Shown piece by piece: positions 1-9,265 of a DNA stretch of 64,000 nt (positions within the stretch are counted from its first letter, which is position 1; each line of letters starts with the position of its first letter). The stretch comes from Bacteroidota bacterium (lineage in GTDB: Bacteria > Bacteroidota > Bacteroidia > Bacteroidales > F082). Under the pieces are notes generated by a model. That model did no database searches. It was not told where the DNA came from and saw only the letters and a program-made list of their open reading frames with translations. The stretch is taken from the NCBI GenBank assembly GCA_018830105.1, contig JAHJTC010000009.1, positions 40,589 through 104,588 of the forward strand. Reading direction: 5' to 3'. A program made the position numbers and the translations under genes.

Positions 1-1056
1 GAGCAAACCTTTGGTATTCAATTTCATCCGGAGGTTTATCATTCCACTGAAGGCATGATTTTGCTGAAGAATTTTGTGGTAGGTATTTGCAATTGCAAAC
101 AGGACTGGACACCTGATTCCTTTATTGAAACAAAGGTTGAGGAATTACAAAAGCAGCTTGGCAGCGACAAAGTTGTACTTGGCTTAAGCGGCGGCGTGGA
201 TTCATCAGTAGCAGCGATGTTATTGCATCGGGCAATTGGCAAAAACCTCTATTGTATTTTTGTTGACAACGGGCTGCTGCGCAAAAATGAGTTCGACAAA
301 GTGATCCATTCCTACCTCGACCTTGGCCTAAATGTGCGGGGTGTTGATGCCCGCGACCGCTTTCTTGATGCACTAAAAGGAGAAACCGATCCTGAAAAAA
401 AACGTAAAATAATTGGCAATACCTTTATCGAAGTCTTTGATGAAGAAGCACATCGCATTCAGGATGTTAGCTGGCTGGCTCAAGGCACCATCTATCCTGA
501 TGTGATTGAATCTGTTTCAGTGAAAGGTCCTTCGGCTACCATCAAATCGCATCACAACGTAGGAGGCTTACCCGATTTTATGAAGCTGAAAGTGGTAGAG
601 CCGCTCAACTCCCTTTTTAAGGACGAAGTTCGTATCATAGGTCGTCAGCTTGGTTTACCGGGCTTTATCATCGACAGGCACCCCTTCCCTGGTCCGGGCT
701 TGGGAATCAGAATTTTGGGAGATATCACCGCTGAAAAGGTGCGCATACTTCAGGAAGTTGACGATATTTATATTGAAGGCCTTATTAAACATAAACTTTA
801 TGAAGAAGTATGGCAGGCTGGCGCAATTTTATTACCCGTACAGTCGGTAGGTGTTATGGGCGATGAACGGACTTATGAAAATGTTGTAGCTTTGAGAGCT
901 GTTAGTTCAACCGATGGTATGACCGCAGACTGGTCGCATCTGCCTTATGAGTTTCTGGCGGCTATATCAAACGAAATTATCAACAAGGTGAAAGGAGTAA
1001 ACAGGGTTGTTTATGATATCAGCTCAAAGCCTCCGGCAACCATCGAATGGGAATAA
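1..1056 (+). CDS. guaA: GMP synthase (glutamine-hydrolysing), 5'-truncated by the window edge
   Basis: GuaA aminates XMP to GMP using glutamine and ATP, the last step of guanine nucleotide synthesis in the cytoplasm. The frame is open from base 1 and starts inside the end of the glutamine amidotransferase domain (QFHPEVYHS, holding the conserved His and Glu of class I amidotransferases). The ATP pyrophosphatase domain follows with its P-loop SGGVDSS (about 187-207), then the GMPS dimerisation domain ([12 protein letters not shown]) and the canonical end [13 protein letters not shown]. About 351 codons of an expected 510 or so are present, so the missing N-terminus is only the window boundary. 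An internal Met at 55 is not the start. The stop lies 22 bases before the next start, so read-through transcription is likely. Confidence 0.97.
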   Translation, partial: EQTFGIQFHPEVYHSTEGMILLKNFVVGICNCKQDWTPDSFIETKVEELQKQLGSDKVVLGLSGGVDSSVAAMLLHRAIGKNLYCIFVDNGLLRKNEFDKVIHSYLDLGLNVRGVDARDRFLDALKGETDPEKKRKIIGNTFIEVFDEEAHRIQDVSWLAQGTIYPDVIESVSVKGPSATIKSHHNVGGLPDFMKLKVVEPLNSLFKDEVRIIGRQLGLPGFIIDRHPFPGPGLGIRILGDITAEKVRILQEVDDIYIEGLIKHKLYEEVWQAGAILLPVQSVGVMGDERTYENVVALRAVSSTDGMTADWSHLPYEFLAAISNEIINKVKGVNRVVYDISSKPPATIEWE

Positions 1057-1078
1057 AGTGAAAACGAATCATTCTGAC

Positions 1079-3784
1079 ATGAAGCGAATACAACGGCACG
1101 ATGAGCCAAAAATAGGTTTAGCAGTCTGGCTTTTATTATGGCTATTTGCCATCAACCCGCTATGTGCACAAGCACCGGTTGTAAAGTCGAACACCATTGA
1201 ACAATACAATGGAAAGACCTATTATCTGCATACTGTTACACCAAAACAGACACTTTACAGTATTTCCAAAGTCTATAACGTTGATCAGGAAACAATAATG
1301 AATACCAATCCTGATATCAGCAAAGGCCTGCGCGTAAACCAGGTGATTCGAATTCCTGCCTCGAACAATGTAACAGCCTATTCAAGCAATACGCGTACTT
1401 CCGGCAATAACCAAACGGTTGAAGAAGACAATGTATCGGATTTTGCGACACAGTACGAAACCATTTATCATGTAGCCAAACAAGACGATCGTTTCAATTA
1501 TATCGCGGAAATATATCTTGTTCCGGAAAATAATATCAGGCTGGCCAATCCAGGGCTTAAAGAGCCTTTATCAGAAGGCGAATACGTGTTAGTACCCATC
1601 GCACCCAAAGATAAAAGGCCACCGGTAACCAGTCAGGAGCGTTTTCAGCGATCAGATTATAACCCTTTTCAAACTCCGCAAAACAATGAAAAGCAACAAG
1701 CATCAAAGCTTCCTGGAACAAATCCTGCACCAGTAAAGCTGCCGGAGATTGACGACCGCCAACCAAATCAACAAGAGTCGTTAGCCATGGTTGAGCCTTT
1801 TGCGATGCCCGGCGAAACAAAAGAAGCTACTGCAGAAAAACCTTCTCAATCAAACAAAGGAACAACAGTTTCGAGCCAGCAGTATGTCGTAAAACCAGGT
1901 GAAACACTTTACAGTATTTCGCGCAAACAAGCTGTCGGCATGGAAGCCCTGATTGCTCTTAACCCCGGGATAGCCAACGGCGTAAAAGCCGGGCAGGTAT
2001 TACTTTTGCCCGAAGACAGCGCTCCAAATCCGGCTGTTTCTTCGCAGAACACAGGACAAGCGGATACCACCCTTATTCATATTGTTAAAAAAGGAGAAAC
2101 ACTATACCGTATCTCCAGAAATTATGCCGTTGACCTGGAAAAACTCAAGGCAATAAACCCCGGACTCACTAACGACATAAGGCCGGGACAGCGAATCGTT
2201 GTCCCTAAAAAAAAAATAACCAGACCCTACCTGATTCATAATGTTGAAAAGCGACAGCGCACCAAAAGGCTCGCCAAAGATTTTGATGTAGATTCGGATG
2301 AAATTTTTGATCTGAACCCCAGCATAGGTCGCAGAGTATTCCCCGGTCAAAAGATAAAAGTTCCCCTACTGGATCATATTGAGCTATCACCGCTCGAACC
2401 AGAAATGATAGAAACCCCCACTGAAATTGCTACCGATACAGTAGTTGAGCTAAGTGAAGAAAGACCATTCGAATCTGTTGAGTGTACCAAAGGATTATAC
2501 CACAGCGACCAAACTTTTAAGGTAGCGCTAATGCTTCCCCTTTATCTTGACGATTTCGACAAAATGGAAGCACAAAGCACCAATGGAGATGAAAATCTGC
2601 TGAACCAAAAACATTTCTCGTTTCTGGCATTTTACGAAGGCTTTTTAATAGCCGCCGACTCCCTGGCAAAAACCCAAGGCTTAAAATTGGAATTAAAAGT
2701 TTATGATGTGGATATGAATATCAGCAAAGCCTTAAATGCCATCTCCGATTCTGAGCTAAGCAATTCAGACCTGATCATCGGGCCATTTTTCAATAAAGCT
2801 TTTGAAGTTGTGGCACCTTTTGCTTTGCGCCATCAAATACCGATTGTAAACCCTTTTTCACAACGCAACGAAATTATTTCAAATAATCAGGCCGTGATAA
2901 AGGTTAAACCGTCACAAGTTGCACAAATTGATCAACTCACTGAGCTGATAACCGAACGGTATCCTGATTCCAAAATTTACATCTATCGGTCTCATCAGTT
3001 TAAGTATACAGCCGAAGCTGAAGCCTTACAATCCAAACTACAGCAACGTATTACACCAATGGTAGGAATTTCATCGGCTGACATCTATCGCGTGGCAAAA
3101 GAACGTAGCAAAAAAATGGAGTTGGAAGACGATCTGATACCATTTATTCGAATCGAAAAAAGGGAGTTTTATCCTGCTGAATTAAGCGACAGGCCTTTTG
3201 ATACCATTTATTTTAACAACCCTGTCAGCAGCTTTGTTTATGCGACGGATAGTGTGCGGGAGTTTGCTAAAACAGCTTCGGTGGTTCGCGAAAATGTGGT
3301 CATTGTGTTTTCTGATGACAAAGTATTTTCGACAGAGTTTGTAAACAAAATGAATCAGGTCGCTGATACCTTCTCACTCACCTTGATTGGCTTGCCCGAT
3401 TGGGAGCAATTTGATCAGCTATTTGTGGAAAACCTCATGAAAATGAAAGCCACTTATTTTAGTCCGATGATGATCAATTACAATGACTATTTCACACAAT
3501 TGTTTATCAAGGAATACCGCAATGAATACCTTTCCGAGCCAGATCGCTATGCATTTGAAGGTTTTGATATCGGCTGGTATTTTCTTCAGGCCTTGCTAAA
3601 TCTGGGTGACAATCCCCTGCCCTGTCTGCCTCAATTTCAAATACCTTTACTTCAATCGCAGTACTATTTTGATCGGCCCAGCCAAAATAATGGATTGGAA
3701 AATACCTATTGGAATGTCTACCAATTTAACCGCTTTAAGCGGGTACCTGTTCCTAATTCATACTTTATCAATAAGGATTTTTAA
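1079..3784 (+). CDS. LysM-repeat protein with C-terminal periplasmic-binding (PBP1-like) domain
   Basis: A 901-residue exported protein. A hydrophobic segment near residues 12-31 ending in ALCAQ-like LCAQ is a signal peptide. Five LysM or LysM-like repeats follow, near residues 47-91, 127-170, 268-311, 330-375 and 382-427; repeats 3 and 4 carry the clearest pattern (PGETLYSISR, KGETLYRISR, then NPG and GQ..-VP). LysM binds N-acetylglucosamine in peptidoglycan. From about 479 to the end there is a domain resembling type I periplasmic-binding proteins of the LppC/amino-acid-binding kind (VALMLPLYLDDF, then DLIIGPFFN). The reading frame extends upstream into guaA, but the Met at 1079 begins a proper signal peptide and avoids that overlap. 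A role in cell-wall-linked sensing or assembly is inference; the ligand is unknown. The low-complexity linker (about 195-265) is rich in Pro, Gln and Asn. Confidence 0.85.
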   Translation: MKRIQRHDEPKIGLAVWLLLWLFAINPLCAQAPVVKSNTIEQYNGKTYYLHTVTPKQTLYSISKVYNVDQETIMNTNPDISKGLRVNQVIRIPASNNVTAYSSNTRTSGNNQTVEEDNVSDFATQYETIYHVAKQDDRFNYIAEIYLVPENNIRLANPGLKEPLSEGEYVLVPIAPKDKRPPVTSQERFQRSDYNPFQTPQNNEKQQASKLPGTNPAPVKLPEIDDRQPNQQESLAMVEPFAMPGETKEATAEKPSQSNKGTTVSSQQYVVKPGETLYSISRKQAVGMEALIALNPGIANGVKAGQVLLLPEDSAPNPAVSSQNTGQADTTLIHIVKKGETLYRISRNYAVDLEKLKAINPGLTNDIRPGQRIVVPKKKITRPYLIHNVEKRQRTKRLAKDFDVDSDEIFDLNPSIGRRVFPGQKIKVPLLDHIELSPLEPEMIETPTEIATDTVVELSEERPFESVECTKGLYHSDQTFKVALMLPLYLDDFDKMEAQSTNGDENLLNQKHFSFLAFYEGFLIAADSLAKTQGLKLELKVYDVDMNISKALNAISDSELSNSDLIIGPFFNKAFEVVAPFALRHQIPIVNPFSQRNEIISNNQAVIKVKPSQVAQIDQLTELITERYPDSKIYIYRSHQFKYTAEAEALQSKLQQRITPMVGISSADIYRVAKERSKKMELEDDLIPFIRIEKREFYPAELSDRPFDTIYFNNPVSSFVYATDSVREFAKTASVVRENVVIVFSDDKVFSTEFVNKMNQVADTFSLTLIGLPDWEQFDQLFVENLMKMKATYFSPMMINYNDYFTQLFIKEYRNEYLSEPDRYAFEGFDIGWYFLQALLNLGDNPLPCLPQFQIPLLQSQYYFDRPSQNNGLENTYWNVYQFNRFKRVPVPNSYFINKDF

Positions 3785-3786
3785 GC

Positions 3787-4446
3787 ATGCAAACACTGAA
3801 GTATTTTTTAGGTTTTGTAATCATTTTGTTTAGCCTAATAGCCTGTAATAGTGGTAATAAGAGAAGCTATTGGGAGAATGGGAATGTGAAATCCGAGTTA
3901 AATTACGTGGAAGATAAGCTTCATGGCAAAAGCCTTTGGTATTACGAAAACGGTCTTCCTCAGATGACTGCCGAATATGTCGATAATATTTTGCAGGGTG
4001 AAATGAAACGCTGGCATGAGAACGGACAGTTGCAAAGCGTCTCTTACTACAAAGACAACAAGCTCGACAGCCTGTTCATAAGCTACAGCATCGATGGAAT
4101 AAAAATCGGAAGCGAATATTATGTCGACGACACCCTGCATGGGCCATATTACAAATGGTATGAAAACGGGCAGCTCATGGTTGAAGGACAATATGCTAAA
4201 GGGATGATGCACGGCAGCTGGTTGTTTTTTCATTCTGACGGCAGCATTGCCGCCAAAGCCGATTTCGTTCACGGAAGCGGCATTCAGAAAGCTTATCACG
4301 ACAACGGCGCTGTTAGTCTTATTATCCATTACAAGGATAATGAAAAGCATGGGAAAGAGGAGTTTTTTACTCCGGAAGGGAAACCCAGCCTGACAAGAAT
4401 TTTTGAAAACGGAATGCTTGTCGAAGAGGTCCAGCATGAATATTAG
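3787..4446 (+). CDS. Lipoprotein with YwqK/MORN-like repeats
   Basis: A 219-residue protein with a lipoprotein signal (FSLIACNSG, lipidation Cys about residue 20). The mature part is a tandem array with a period of about 20-23 residues, built on the pattern Y-ENG-----(A/S)-Y-D---HG---WY, seen for example as WYENGLPQMTAEYVDN and WYENGQLMVEGQYAKG. This is the repeat of the YwqK/MORN-variant family, which forms stacked beta-hairpins. Some relatives are named antitoxins of toxin systems, but there is no toxin-like partner here, and an anchored envelope scaffold is as likely. It starts 2 bases after the LysM gene stop, so the two are probably co-transcribed. Confidence 0.75.
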   Translation: MQTLKYFLGFVIILFSLIACNSGNKRSYWENGNVKSELNYVEDKLHGKSLWYYENGLPQMTAEYVDNILQGEMKRWHENGQLQSVSYYKDNKLDSLFISYSIDGIKIGSEYYVDDTLHGPYYKWYENGQLMVEGQYAKGMMHGSWLFFHSDGSIAAKADFVHGSGIQKAYHDNGAVSLIIHYKDNEKHGKEEFFTPEGKPSLTRIFENGMLVEEVQHEY

Positions 4447-4470
4447 GCTAGCCATTTACCTATTAAAAGT

Positions 4471-4698
4471 ATGTCCACACGCGCAAAACAACCAAAGTAT
4501 ATCCCCAAGCCCGGCTCAGTCGATCACACCCTGGAATGGGCAAGCGCTATCACTTTAATTCTTAGCTGGTTTTTTGCTTTATATATTTCTGGTCAGGAGC
4601 ATGATAGTCATGTTTTACGCTGGTTATTACCCGCGATTCTTGTGCTTTCGTTTTTACCGCTTGTCATCTATTTTTCCACCTCCAACAAAAGAAAATAA
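4471..4698 (+). CDS. Small protein with two transmembrane segments
   Basis: A 75-residue protein with a short basic N-terminus and two hydrophobic segments, about residues 24-41 (ASAITLILSWFFALYI) and 49-68 (LRWLLPAILVLSFLPLVIYF), separated by a short charged loop; the tail is basic (SNKRK). I recognise no family. It sits 24 bases after the repeat lipoprotein and 3 bases before the next lipoprotein in the same direction, which supports it being a real member of the envelope operon. Confidence 0.6.
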   Translation: MSTRAKQPKYIPKPGSVDHTLEWASAITLILSWFFALYISGQEHDSHVLRWLLPAILVLSFLPLVIYFSTSNKRK

Positions 4699-4701
4699 GT
4701 C

Positions 4702-5388
4702 ATGAAAACATCCAACATAATCCTGATTTTCTGTGTATTCATCTTTTCTCTTTCATGTATAAATACCAATTCGGAGCAAGGTTCTTCCAATGATTTCGAG
4801 TTTGATTCCAGCGGGATGTTATTTGAAGGGAAGTACATTTTTTCTGAAACAGAATCCATGTCCACCGCAGTATTTATTCTACCTGACAGCCTGTTCTTTA
4901 TCTTGAAAAAAATCAATGACGACACCATCTGGAATGCCAGCACAGGCATTTGGAGACGCAGCAATGGCCAATTATTATTCGATGGCGGCAACCAAAGCAG
5001 GCTGGTGGCCAAGGCCGTGAAACAAGGCTTGGAGGTACTCAACAATGCGGGCGAAGCCGTGATGAAAGCAGAGAAATTTATCTTAGAACCAAAATCCATT
5101 GATTCAATTAAGACATACCAATTCAAGCTCACAGGCGCCTACAGTTATTTTGCAGATGCTGCGCTGATGCGATTTTGTACCACGCCAAAAGCTATTCAGG
5201 TATTGCCTTTAAAAGCCAATATTGACGCTGAGCGCGCTTACCTAAATGCCGATTCAACAGCAGAAATCGGATTGTTTTTGGCAGCTACGGCAAGACTCAA
5301 CAATACTCATCAGACAGAAAGCCCTTTTAAATTCGCCCTGGAGTTGGAAGAAATCCACCAATTCCTGCCATTGATGGAATGTTATTAG
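4702..5388 (+). CDS. NlpE-like envelope lipoprotein
   Basis: A 228-residue protein with a lipoprotein signal (IFSLSCINT, Cys about 19). An N-terminal beta domain resembles the NlpE N-terminal domain (FEGKYIFSETES..., then FILPDSLFFIL), followed by a small OB-like part with the phrase YSYFADAALMRFCTTPKAI, close to the aDAa-f-dC-tG pattern of NlpE/COG3015-type C-terminal domains. NlpE in other bacteria links envelope stress or copper to a response pathway. The CxxC of the classical NlpE N-domain is not present here, so the redox role may be missing. It is the last gene of the run starting at guaA or the LysM gene. Family placement is from motif resemblance only. Confidence 0.55.
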   Translation: MKTSNIILIFCVFIFSLSCINTNSEQGSSNDFEFDSSGMLFEGKYIFSETESMSTAVFILPDSLFFILKKINDDTIWNASTGIWRRSNGQLLFDGGNQSRLVAKAVKQGLEVLNNAGEAVMKAEKFILEPKSIDSIKTYQFKLTGAYSYFADAALMRFCTTPKAIQVLPLKANIDAERAYLNADSTAEIGLFLAATARLNNTHQTESPFKFALELEEIHQFLPLMECY

Positions 5389-5517
5389 CGTATGTAATAA
5401 AAGGGTTGTTATTGCCCCTGCCCTTCATTCTAAATAAGGTTTTCGCGCATCAAATACCTATATTCAGGTATTGCTGATAAGATCGCTTTTTGCAATTTTG
5501 CTGCATAAATAAAAACC

Positions 5518-5880
5518 ATGCGCAATCGTTTTGCACAAATCGGGATATTGGCTCTTATTGCAGTTCTGGCAGTCGTTTCTTACAGTCAGATCAACCACAA
5601 GCACAGCCATGTCATCAATGGAATCATGGTAACCCATTCCCATCCTTTTGTACCTGCAACAACTGATGCTCCAGTGCAGGATCATGAGCATGAGTCCGGT
5701 ATTTTGTCGATGCTCGCATTTTTCAAAGATTTCCAACATTACGCTATTAGTATAGCGATACGAATTTCGGATAGCCAGACAACGCAGATTTTCGAGCCCG
5801 AAAAGTCTATTTATCTCACCGCAATCAAAACCATCGAGTTTCTGGGATCATGGCATTTCAGAGGGCCGCCAAGCCAATAA
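5518..5880 (+). CDS. Histidine-rich small exported protein, metal-associated
   Basis: A 120-residue protein with an N-terminal hydrophobic segment (IGILALIAVLAVVSY) that is a signal peptide or anchor. After it come closely spaced histidines (HKHSH, THSH, DHEHES): seven His within about residues 27-59. The C-terminus GSWHFRGPPSQ resembles the R(A/G)PP tail of short Bacteroidota proteins found next to heavy-metal transport genes. It lies 46 bases upstream of a TonB-dependent receptor in the same direction. Inference: periplasmic metal (Zn, Cu, Ni or Co) binding or handover to the receptor system. There is no recognised catalytic domain. Confidence 0.65.
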   Translation: MRNRFAQIGILALIAVLAVVSYSQINHKHSHVINGIMVTHSHPFVPATTDAPVQDHEHESGILSMLAFFKDFQHYAISIAIRISDSQTTQIFEPEKSIYLTAIKTIEFLGSWHFRGPPSQ

Positions 5881-5926
5881 ATATTGCGCTTTTCCTCAAC
5901 TGAATTAATTCATAAAACTTATTCAA

Positions 5927-8212
5927 ATGTTTAAATCACAGTATTTTACCATACTGCTGGCGATAGCTTTCGCCCTTCCGCTGGCAGCAAATGAACCGCC
6001 TTTTGTCCTTCATGGCCAGGTATTATCTGCCCATGAAGGTGTTCCATATGCGACTATTAGTCTTGCCGGAACAACTACAGGAACAATAGCTGATCAACAC
6101 GGACATTTCTCGTTAGAAACCATAAAAAGACCAATGTATATAATTAAGGTACAATCTGTTGGATTCAAACCCAAGGAAATAATTGTTCGTGGTTACGAAA
6201 AAAAACAAGACATTATTATTGAGCTGGACAAAGACCTGATTGGCCTTCATGAAGTGGTGGTAACGGCCAACCGGCAGGAGACAAACCGGCAGGAGGCACC
6301 GGTGATCGTAAATGTAATTGGGCTGAAACAAATTAATGCCAGCAATGCTGTTTGTATGGCGGATGGCTTAAATTTCCAGGCCGGGATGCGCGTTGAAAAC
6401 AACTGCCAGAACTGTGGTTTTCAGCAAGTACGCATCAATGGTCTCGAAGGGCCTTATTCACAGATTTTGATCGACAGCCGGCCCATTTTCAGCGCGTTGA
6501 GTGGCGTTTACGGTATTGAACAAATTCCTGTTGCCATGATTGAAAAAGTTGAGGTGGTTCGTGGAGGCGGCTCTGCCTTGTATGGGTCGAATGCGATCGC
6601 AGGCACTATTAATGTAATTACACGCGAGCCTGTAAAAAACTCCTTTGAAGGCGCCTTCAACTATGCCCTAATTGATGGAACAGCAGCCGACAGAAACCTC
6701 AGCCTGAACGGCTCTTTTGTTTCAGATAATCGATTGGCCGGTATTAATTTTTTTGCTGTAAATCGTCACCGCGATCACTATGACGCCAATGGCGATGGTT
6801 TTTCCGAATTAGGTCTGATAGCAGGAGATGCCTTGGGATTTCGATCCTATTTTAAGTTCAATTCATACACCAAACTTACGGCTACTTATCACTATGTAAG
6901 CGAGTTTCGCAGAGGCGGCAATAAATTTGATCTTCAACCCCATGAAACAGATATCACCGAGCAAACCGACCATAAAATCAATGGTGGCGAGCTGGCTTTG
7001 GAACGCTATTCCGAAAACCTGAAGAATAAATTCAACCTCTATACATCGCTACAACACATCAAACGCGAGAGCTATTATGGTGCCGAACAAGACCCAAATG
7101 CATACGGCCATACCGATGACCTGGCTGCTGTTGCAGGATTGCAGTTTTCTCACAAAGCAGATAAATTTCTGTTTACCAAAGCAGTTCTTACCACAGGTTT
7201 TGAATATCAGCTAAACCAAATGCACGACCAAATGCCCGGCTATAACCGTGATCTTAGGCAAGATATTACCATTGCAGGATTTTACGCGCAAAGTGAATGG
7301 AAAGTTAATCGCAGCAGTCTCTTGCTTGGAGCACGGGCAGATAAGCACAACCTGATCGATCAACCCATTATCAGTCCCAGATTAACATTTCTTTACGATT
7401 TAACACCAAATATGCAATGGCGTGCCAGCTTGTCCACCGGCTATCGTGCCCCTCAGGCATTTGACGAAGACCTGCATATCCTTGCTGTGAACGGAGGTGT
7501 AATGCTGATTCAACTCAACCCAAACCTAAAGCCCGAATACTCAAAAAGTGTCAGCAGCTCTTTAGATAATTACTTCAATTTGTTTGGCAAAGAAACTAAT
7601 GTTATGCTGGAAGCCTTCTATACACAACTGGATGATGTTTTTGTGCTACAAAGCCTGGAAACAGATGCGTCAGGAAACCTGATCGTAGAACGCCGCAATG
7701 GCTCTGGGGCACGTGTTTACGGGCTAAACCTCGAAAGCAAGATAGCTTTCACCGCCGATAATCAAGTTCAGTTTGGATTTACCTGGCAGCAAAGCCGCTA
7801 CAAAGATGCCGAAGCCTGGAGCGATGATCCGAATGCTCCTCTGCTTAATAAACTCCTAAAATCACCTGATTTGTATGGCTATTTTACTGTGAACAGCAGG
7901 CTCAGCAAACGGCTTCTTGCATATATCACCGGAACCTACACTGGCTCAATGCTTGTGGCACATTATGCCGGCTTTATTCCGACAGATGAGCTTAAAGAAA
8001 CCGATGCCTTTTTCGACCTTAACATTAAATTTGCATTGGATATTGGTAAAAATGAGTCTTTTAGCCTCAAACTTGAAGCCGGCGTTCAAAATATTTTCAA
8101 CAGCTATCAATCTGATTTTGATTTTGGCGTGCAACGTGATGCCGGCTATATGTATGGCCCTATGAAACCAAGGACTGTTTTCATTGGCTTGAAAGTGAAT
8201 AATCTACTTTAG
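5927..8212 (+). CDS. TonB-dependent outer-membrane receptor, putative metal/metal-chelate importer
   Basis: A 761-residue outer-membrane receptor. Order: signal peptide (ends near LPLAANE), a carboxypeptidase-regulatory-like domain (about 28-105; HGQVLSAHEGVPYATISL), a TonB-box-like stretch (EVVVTANRQ), a plug (about 115-235) and a 22-strand-type barrel. The plug carries ENNCQNCGFQQVRINGLEG and later EVVRGGGSALYGSNAIAGT, a pattern typical of the FepA/CirA-like COG4771 subfamily of Bacteroidota. The Cys-x-x-Cys in the plug is noteworthy. The His-rich gene immediately upstream points to a metal or metal complex as cargo, but this is inference. A terminator hairpin follows the stop within 25 bases, so this is the end of a transcription unit of two genes. 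Confidence 0.88.
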   Translation: MFKSQYFTILLAIAFALPLAANEPPFVLHGQVLSAHEGVPYATISLAGTTTGTIADQHGHFSLETIKRPMYIIKVQSVGFKPKEIIVRGYEKKQDIIIELDKDLIGLHEVVVTANRQETNRQEAPVIVNVIGLKQINASNAVCMADGLNFQAGMRVENNCQNCGFQQVRINGLEGPYSQILIDSRPIFSALSGVYGIEQIPVAMIEKVEVVRGGGSALYGSNAIAGTINVITREPVKNSFEGAFNYALIDGTAADRNLSLNGSFVSDNRLAGINFFAVNRHRDHYDANGDGFSELGLIAGDALGFRSYFKFNSYTKLTATYHYVSEFRRGGNKFDLQPHETDITEQTDHKINGGELALERYSENLKNKFNLYTSLQHIKRESYYGAEQDPNAYGHTDDLAAVAGLQFSHKADKFLFTKAVLTTGFEYQLNQMHDQMPGYNRDLRQDITIAGFYAQSEWKVNRSSLLLGARADKHNLIDQPIISPRLTFLYDLTPNMQWRASLSTGYRAPQAFDEDLHILAVNGGVMLIQLNPNLKPEYSKSVSSSLDNYFNLFGKETNVMLEAFYTQLDDVFVLQSLETDASGNLIVERRNGSGARVYGLNLESKIAFTADNQVQFGFTWQQSRYKDAEAWSDDPNAPLLNKLLKSPDLYGYFTVNSRLSKRLLAYITGTYTGSMLVAHYAGFIPTDELKETDAFFDLNIKFALDIGKNESFSLKLEAGVQNIFNSYQSDFDFGVQRDAGYMYGPMKPRTVFIGLKVNNLL

Positions 8213-8232
8213 TAAAGAATAAGTGAGTTTGT

Positions 8233-8263
8233 AAAAGCCCCGTTTATCAGAGGGGCTTTTTCT
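8233..8263 (+). terminator. Rho-independent terminator after the metal-type TonB receptor
   Basis: Perfect 9-bp stem, AAAAGCCCC (8233-8241) with GGGGCTTTT (8252-8260), a 10-base loop, and a continuing T run. It lies 21 bases after the receptor stop. Confidence 0.85.
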
Positions 8264-8560
8264 TTGAAAAAATTCGTTTCCGTTACCGATTCAGAAACCC
8301 GATACCAGGCGTAGTATGACTTGCTTCAGATTGACAAGAATTTCTCCTCATTCAGATTTTTGCGGTAAAACGACTTGAAACCAAAAATATCGCAACATTT
8401 ATATAAAAATTAAGGCTGTAACATCTAAAACACGTTAAATGCAAACAAATCCACAGATCTTATCAAACAATTATTACATTTGTCTATAAAAGCCGAATCA
8501 ACGTGCTTAGGGCTACTAATAAGTATGCATTGCCGGATTCGACAGCTAATATAAAATCCA
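8264..8560. other. Non-coding intergenic stretch before the DUF4249 operon
   Basis: With the terminator this makes a 348-base gap with no convincing ORF and no tRNA-like fold that I could find. It should hold the promoter of the operon starting at 8561; the only clear signal is the -7-like element at 8475-8482. Confidence 0.6.
8475..8482 (+). promoter_or_regulatory. Bacteroidota -7 promoter element candidate (TACATTTG)
   Basis: Exact match to TAnnTTTG, 78 bases upstream of the GTG start at 8561. I do not see a good TTTG -33 partner at the expected spacing, so this is a half-match only. Confidence 0.4.
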
Positions 8561-9265
8561 GTGAAATCATTCCTAAAGTTTTTTTTGATAAGCCTGATAA
8601 TCAGTAGCACCTCCACTGCATTCGGACAAAATAATAACTCCTTCTCAAAATCATTTTACGATCCTGATCCTGTGCTATATAACGGCAAGCGATACACCTA
8701 CTTTCCGCCTTTGCGAACCGGAGGACACCAATTTTTAATCAGTGAAAATTTTGCACAGGGAAGTGTCAGCCTCCGCGGGAACGTCTATGAAAATTTACTA
8801 CTCAACTACGATATTTACAGCCAGCAATTGGTTTTGCGCTTCACCAATCAGATTGGAGCCTTAGATCAATTGATTGTCTCAGATGCCTGGCTCAAAGGAT
8901 TTACCTTGGATGACATGACATTTGAATACCTTCAATGGAGCGATTCAAGCTGGAAAATTGCACAACGTATAGGCGAACAACCTATTGAAATACTAATACT
9001 TTGGCACAAAAATTTATCGCTCGACACCAGGTATGGCGCCACAAACCATTTATTCTCAAAGGCACTAAAAAAAACCTATTTGAGACAGAAAAATACAATC
9101 CAGCCCTTTAAAAACAAGCGTCAGTTTGTTAAGTTATTCCCTGATGATTTCGGGTCGCAGCTTAAAAGGTACCTGCGCAAACAACGCTTTTCGTTTAAAA
9201 CAGCTTCGGATCAAGAGATTGCCAAGCTATTGGAATTCTGCGCATTAAATCTACAGCAAGAATGA
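8561..9265 (+). CDS. Secreted protein of unknown function, first gene of the receptor/DUF4249 operon
   Basis: A 234-residue protein from a GTG start; no ATG is available before the signal peptide (LISLIISSTSTAFGQ). The mature part has a beta-rich pattern with G-----YENLLLNYDIYSQQLVL, which I recognise as a recurring feature of small Bacteroidota proteins encoded directly before STN-type TonB receptors, but I know no function for it. The C-terminal third is basic and helical (KNKRQFVKLF...LKRYLRKQRF). It shares ATGA with the next gene, so translation is coupled to the receptor. It is not a FecR-type anti-sigma factor by any motif I can see. Confidence 0.7.
   Translation: MKSFLKFFLISLIISSTSTAFGQNNNSFSKSFYDPDPVLYNGKRYTYFPPLRTGGHQFLISENFAQGSVSLRGNVYENLLLNYDIYSQQLVLRFTNQIGALDQLIVSDAWLKGFTLDDMTFEYLQWSDSSWKIAQRIGEQPIEILILWHKNLSLDTRYGATNHLFSKALKKTYLRQKNTIQPFKNKRQFVKLFPDDFGSQLKRYLRKQRFSFKTASDQEIAKLLEFCALNLQQE

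Noticed and set aside
1007..1078. Upstream extension of the LysM gene into guaA
   Set aside because: The extension covers the conserved guaA C-terminus, and the Met at 1079 is followed by a normal signal peptide.
3898..4455. 185-residue minus-strand ORF opposite the YwqK-like lipoprotein
   Set aside because: It is antisense to a repeat protein with a clear signal peptide and repeat pattern; no own start context or motif.
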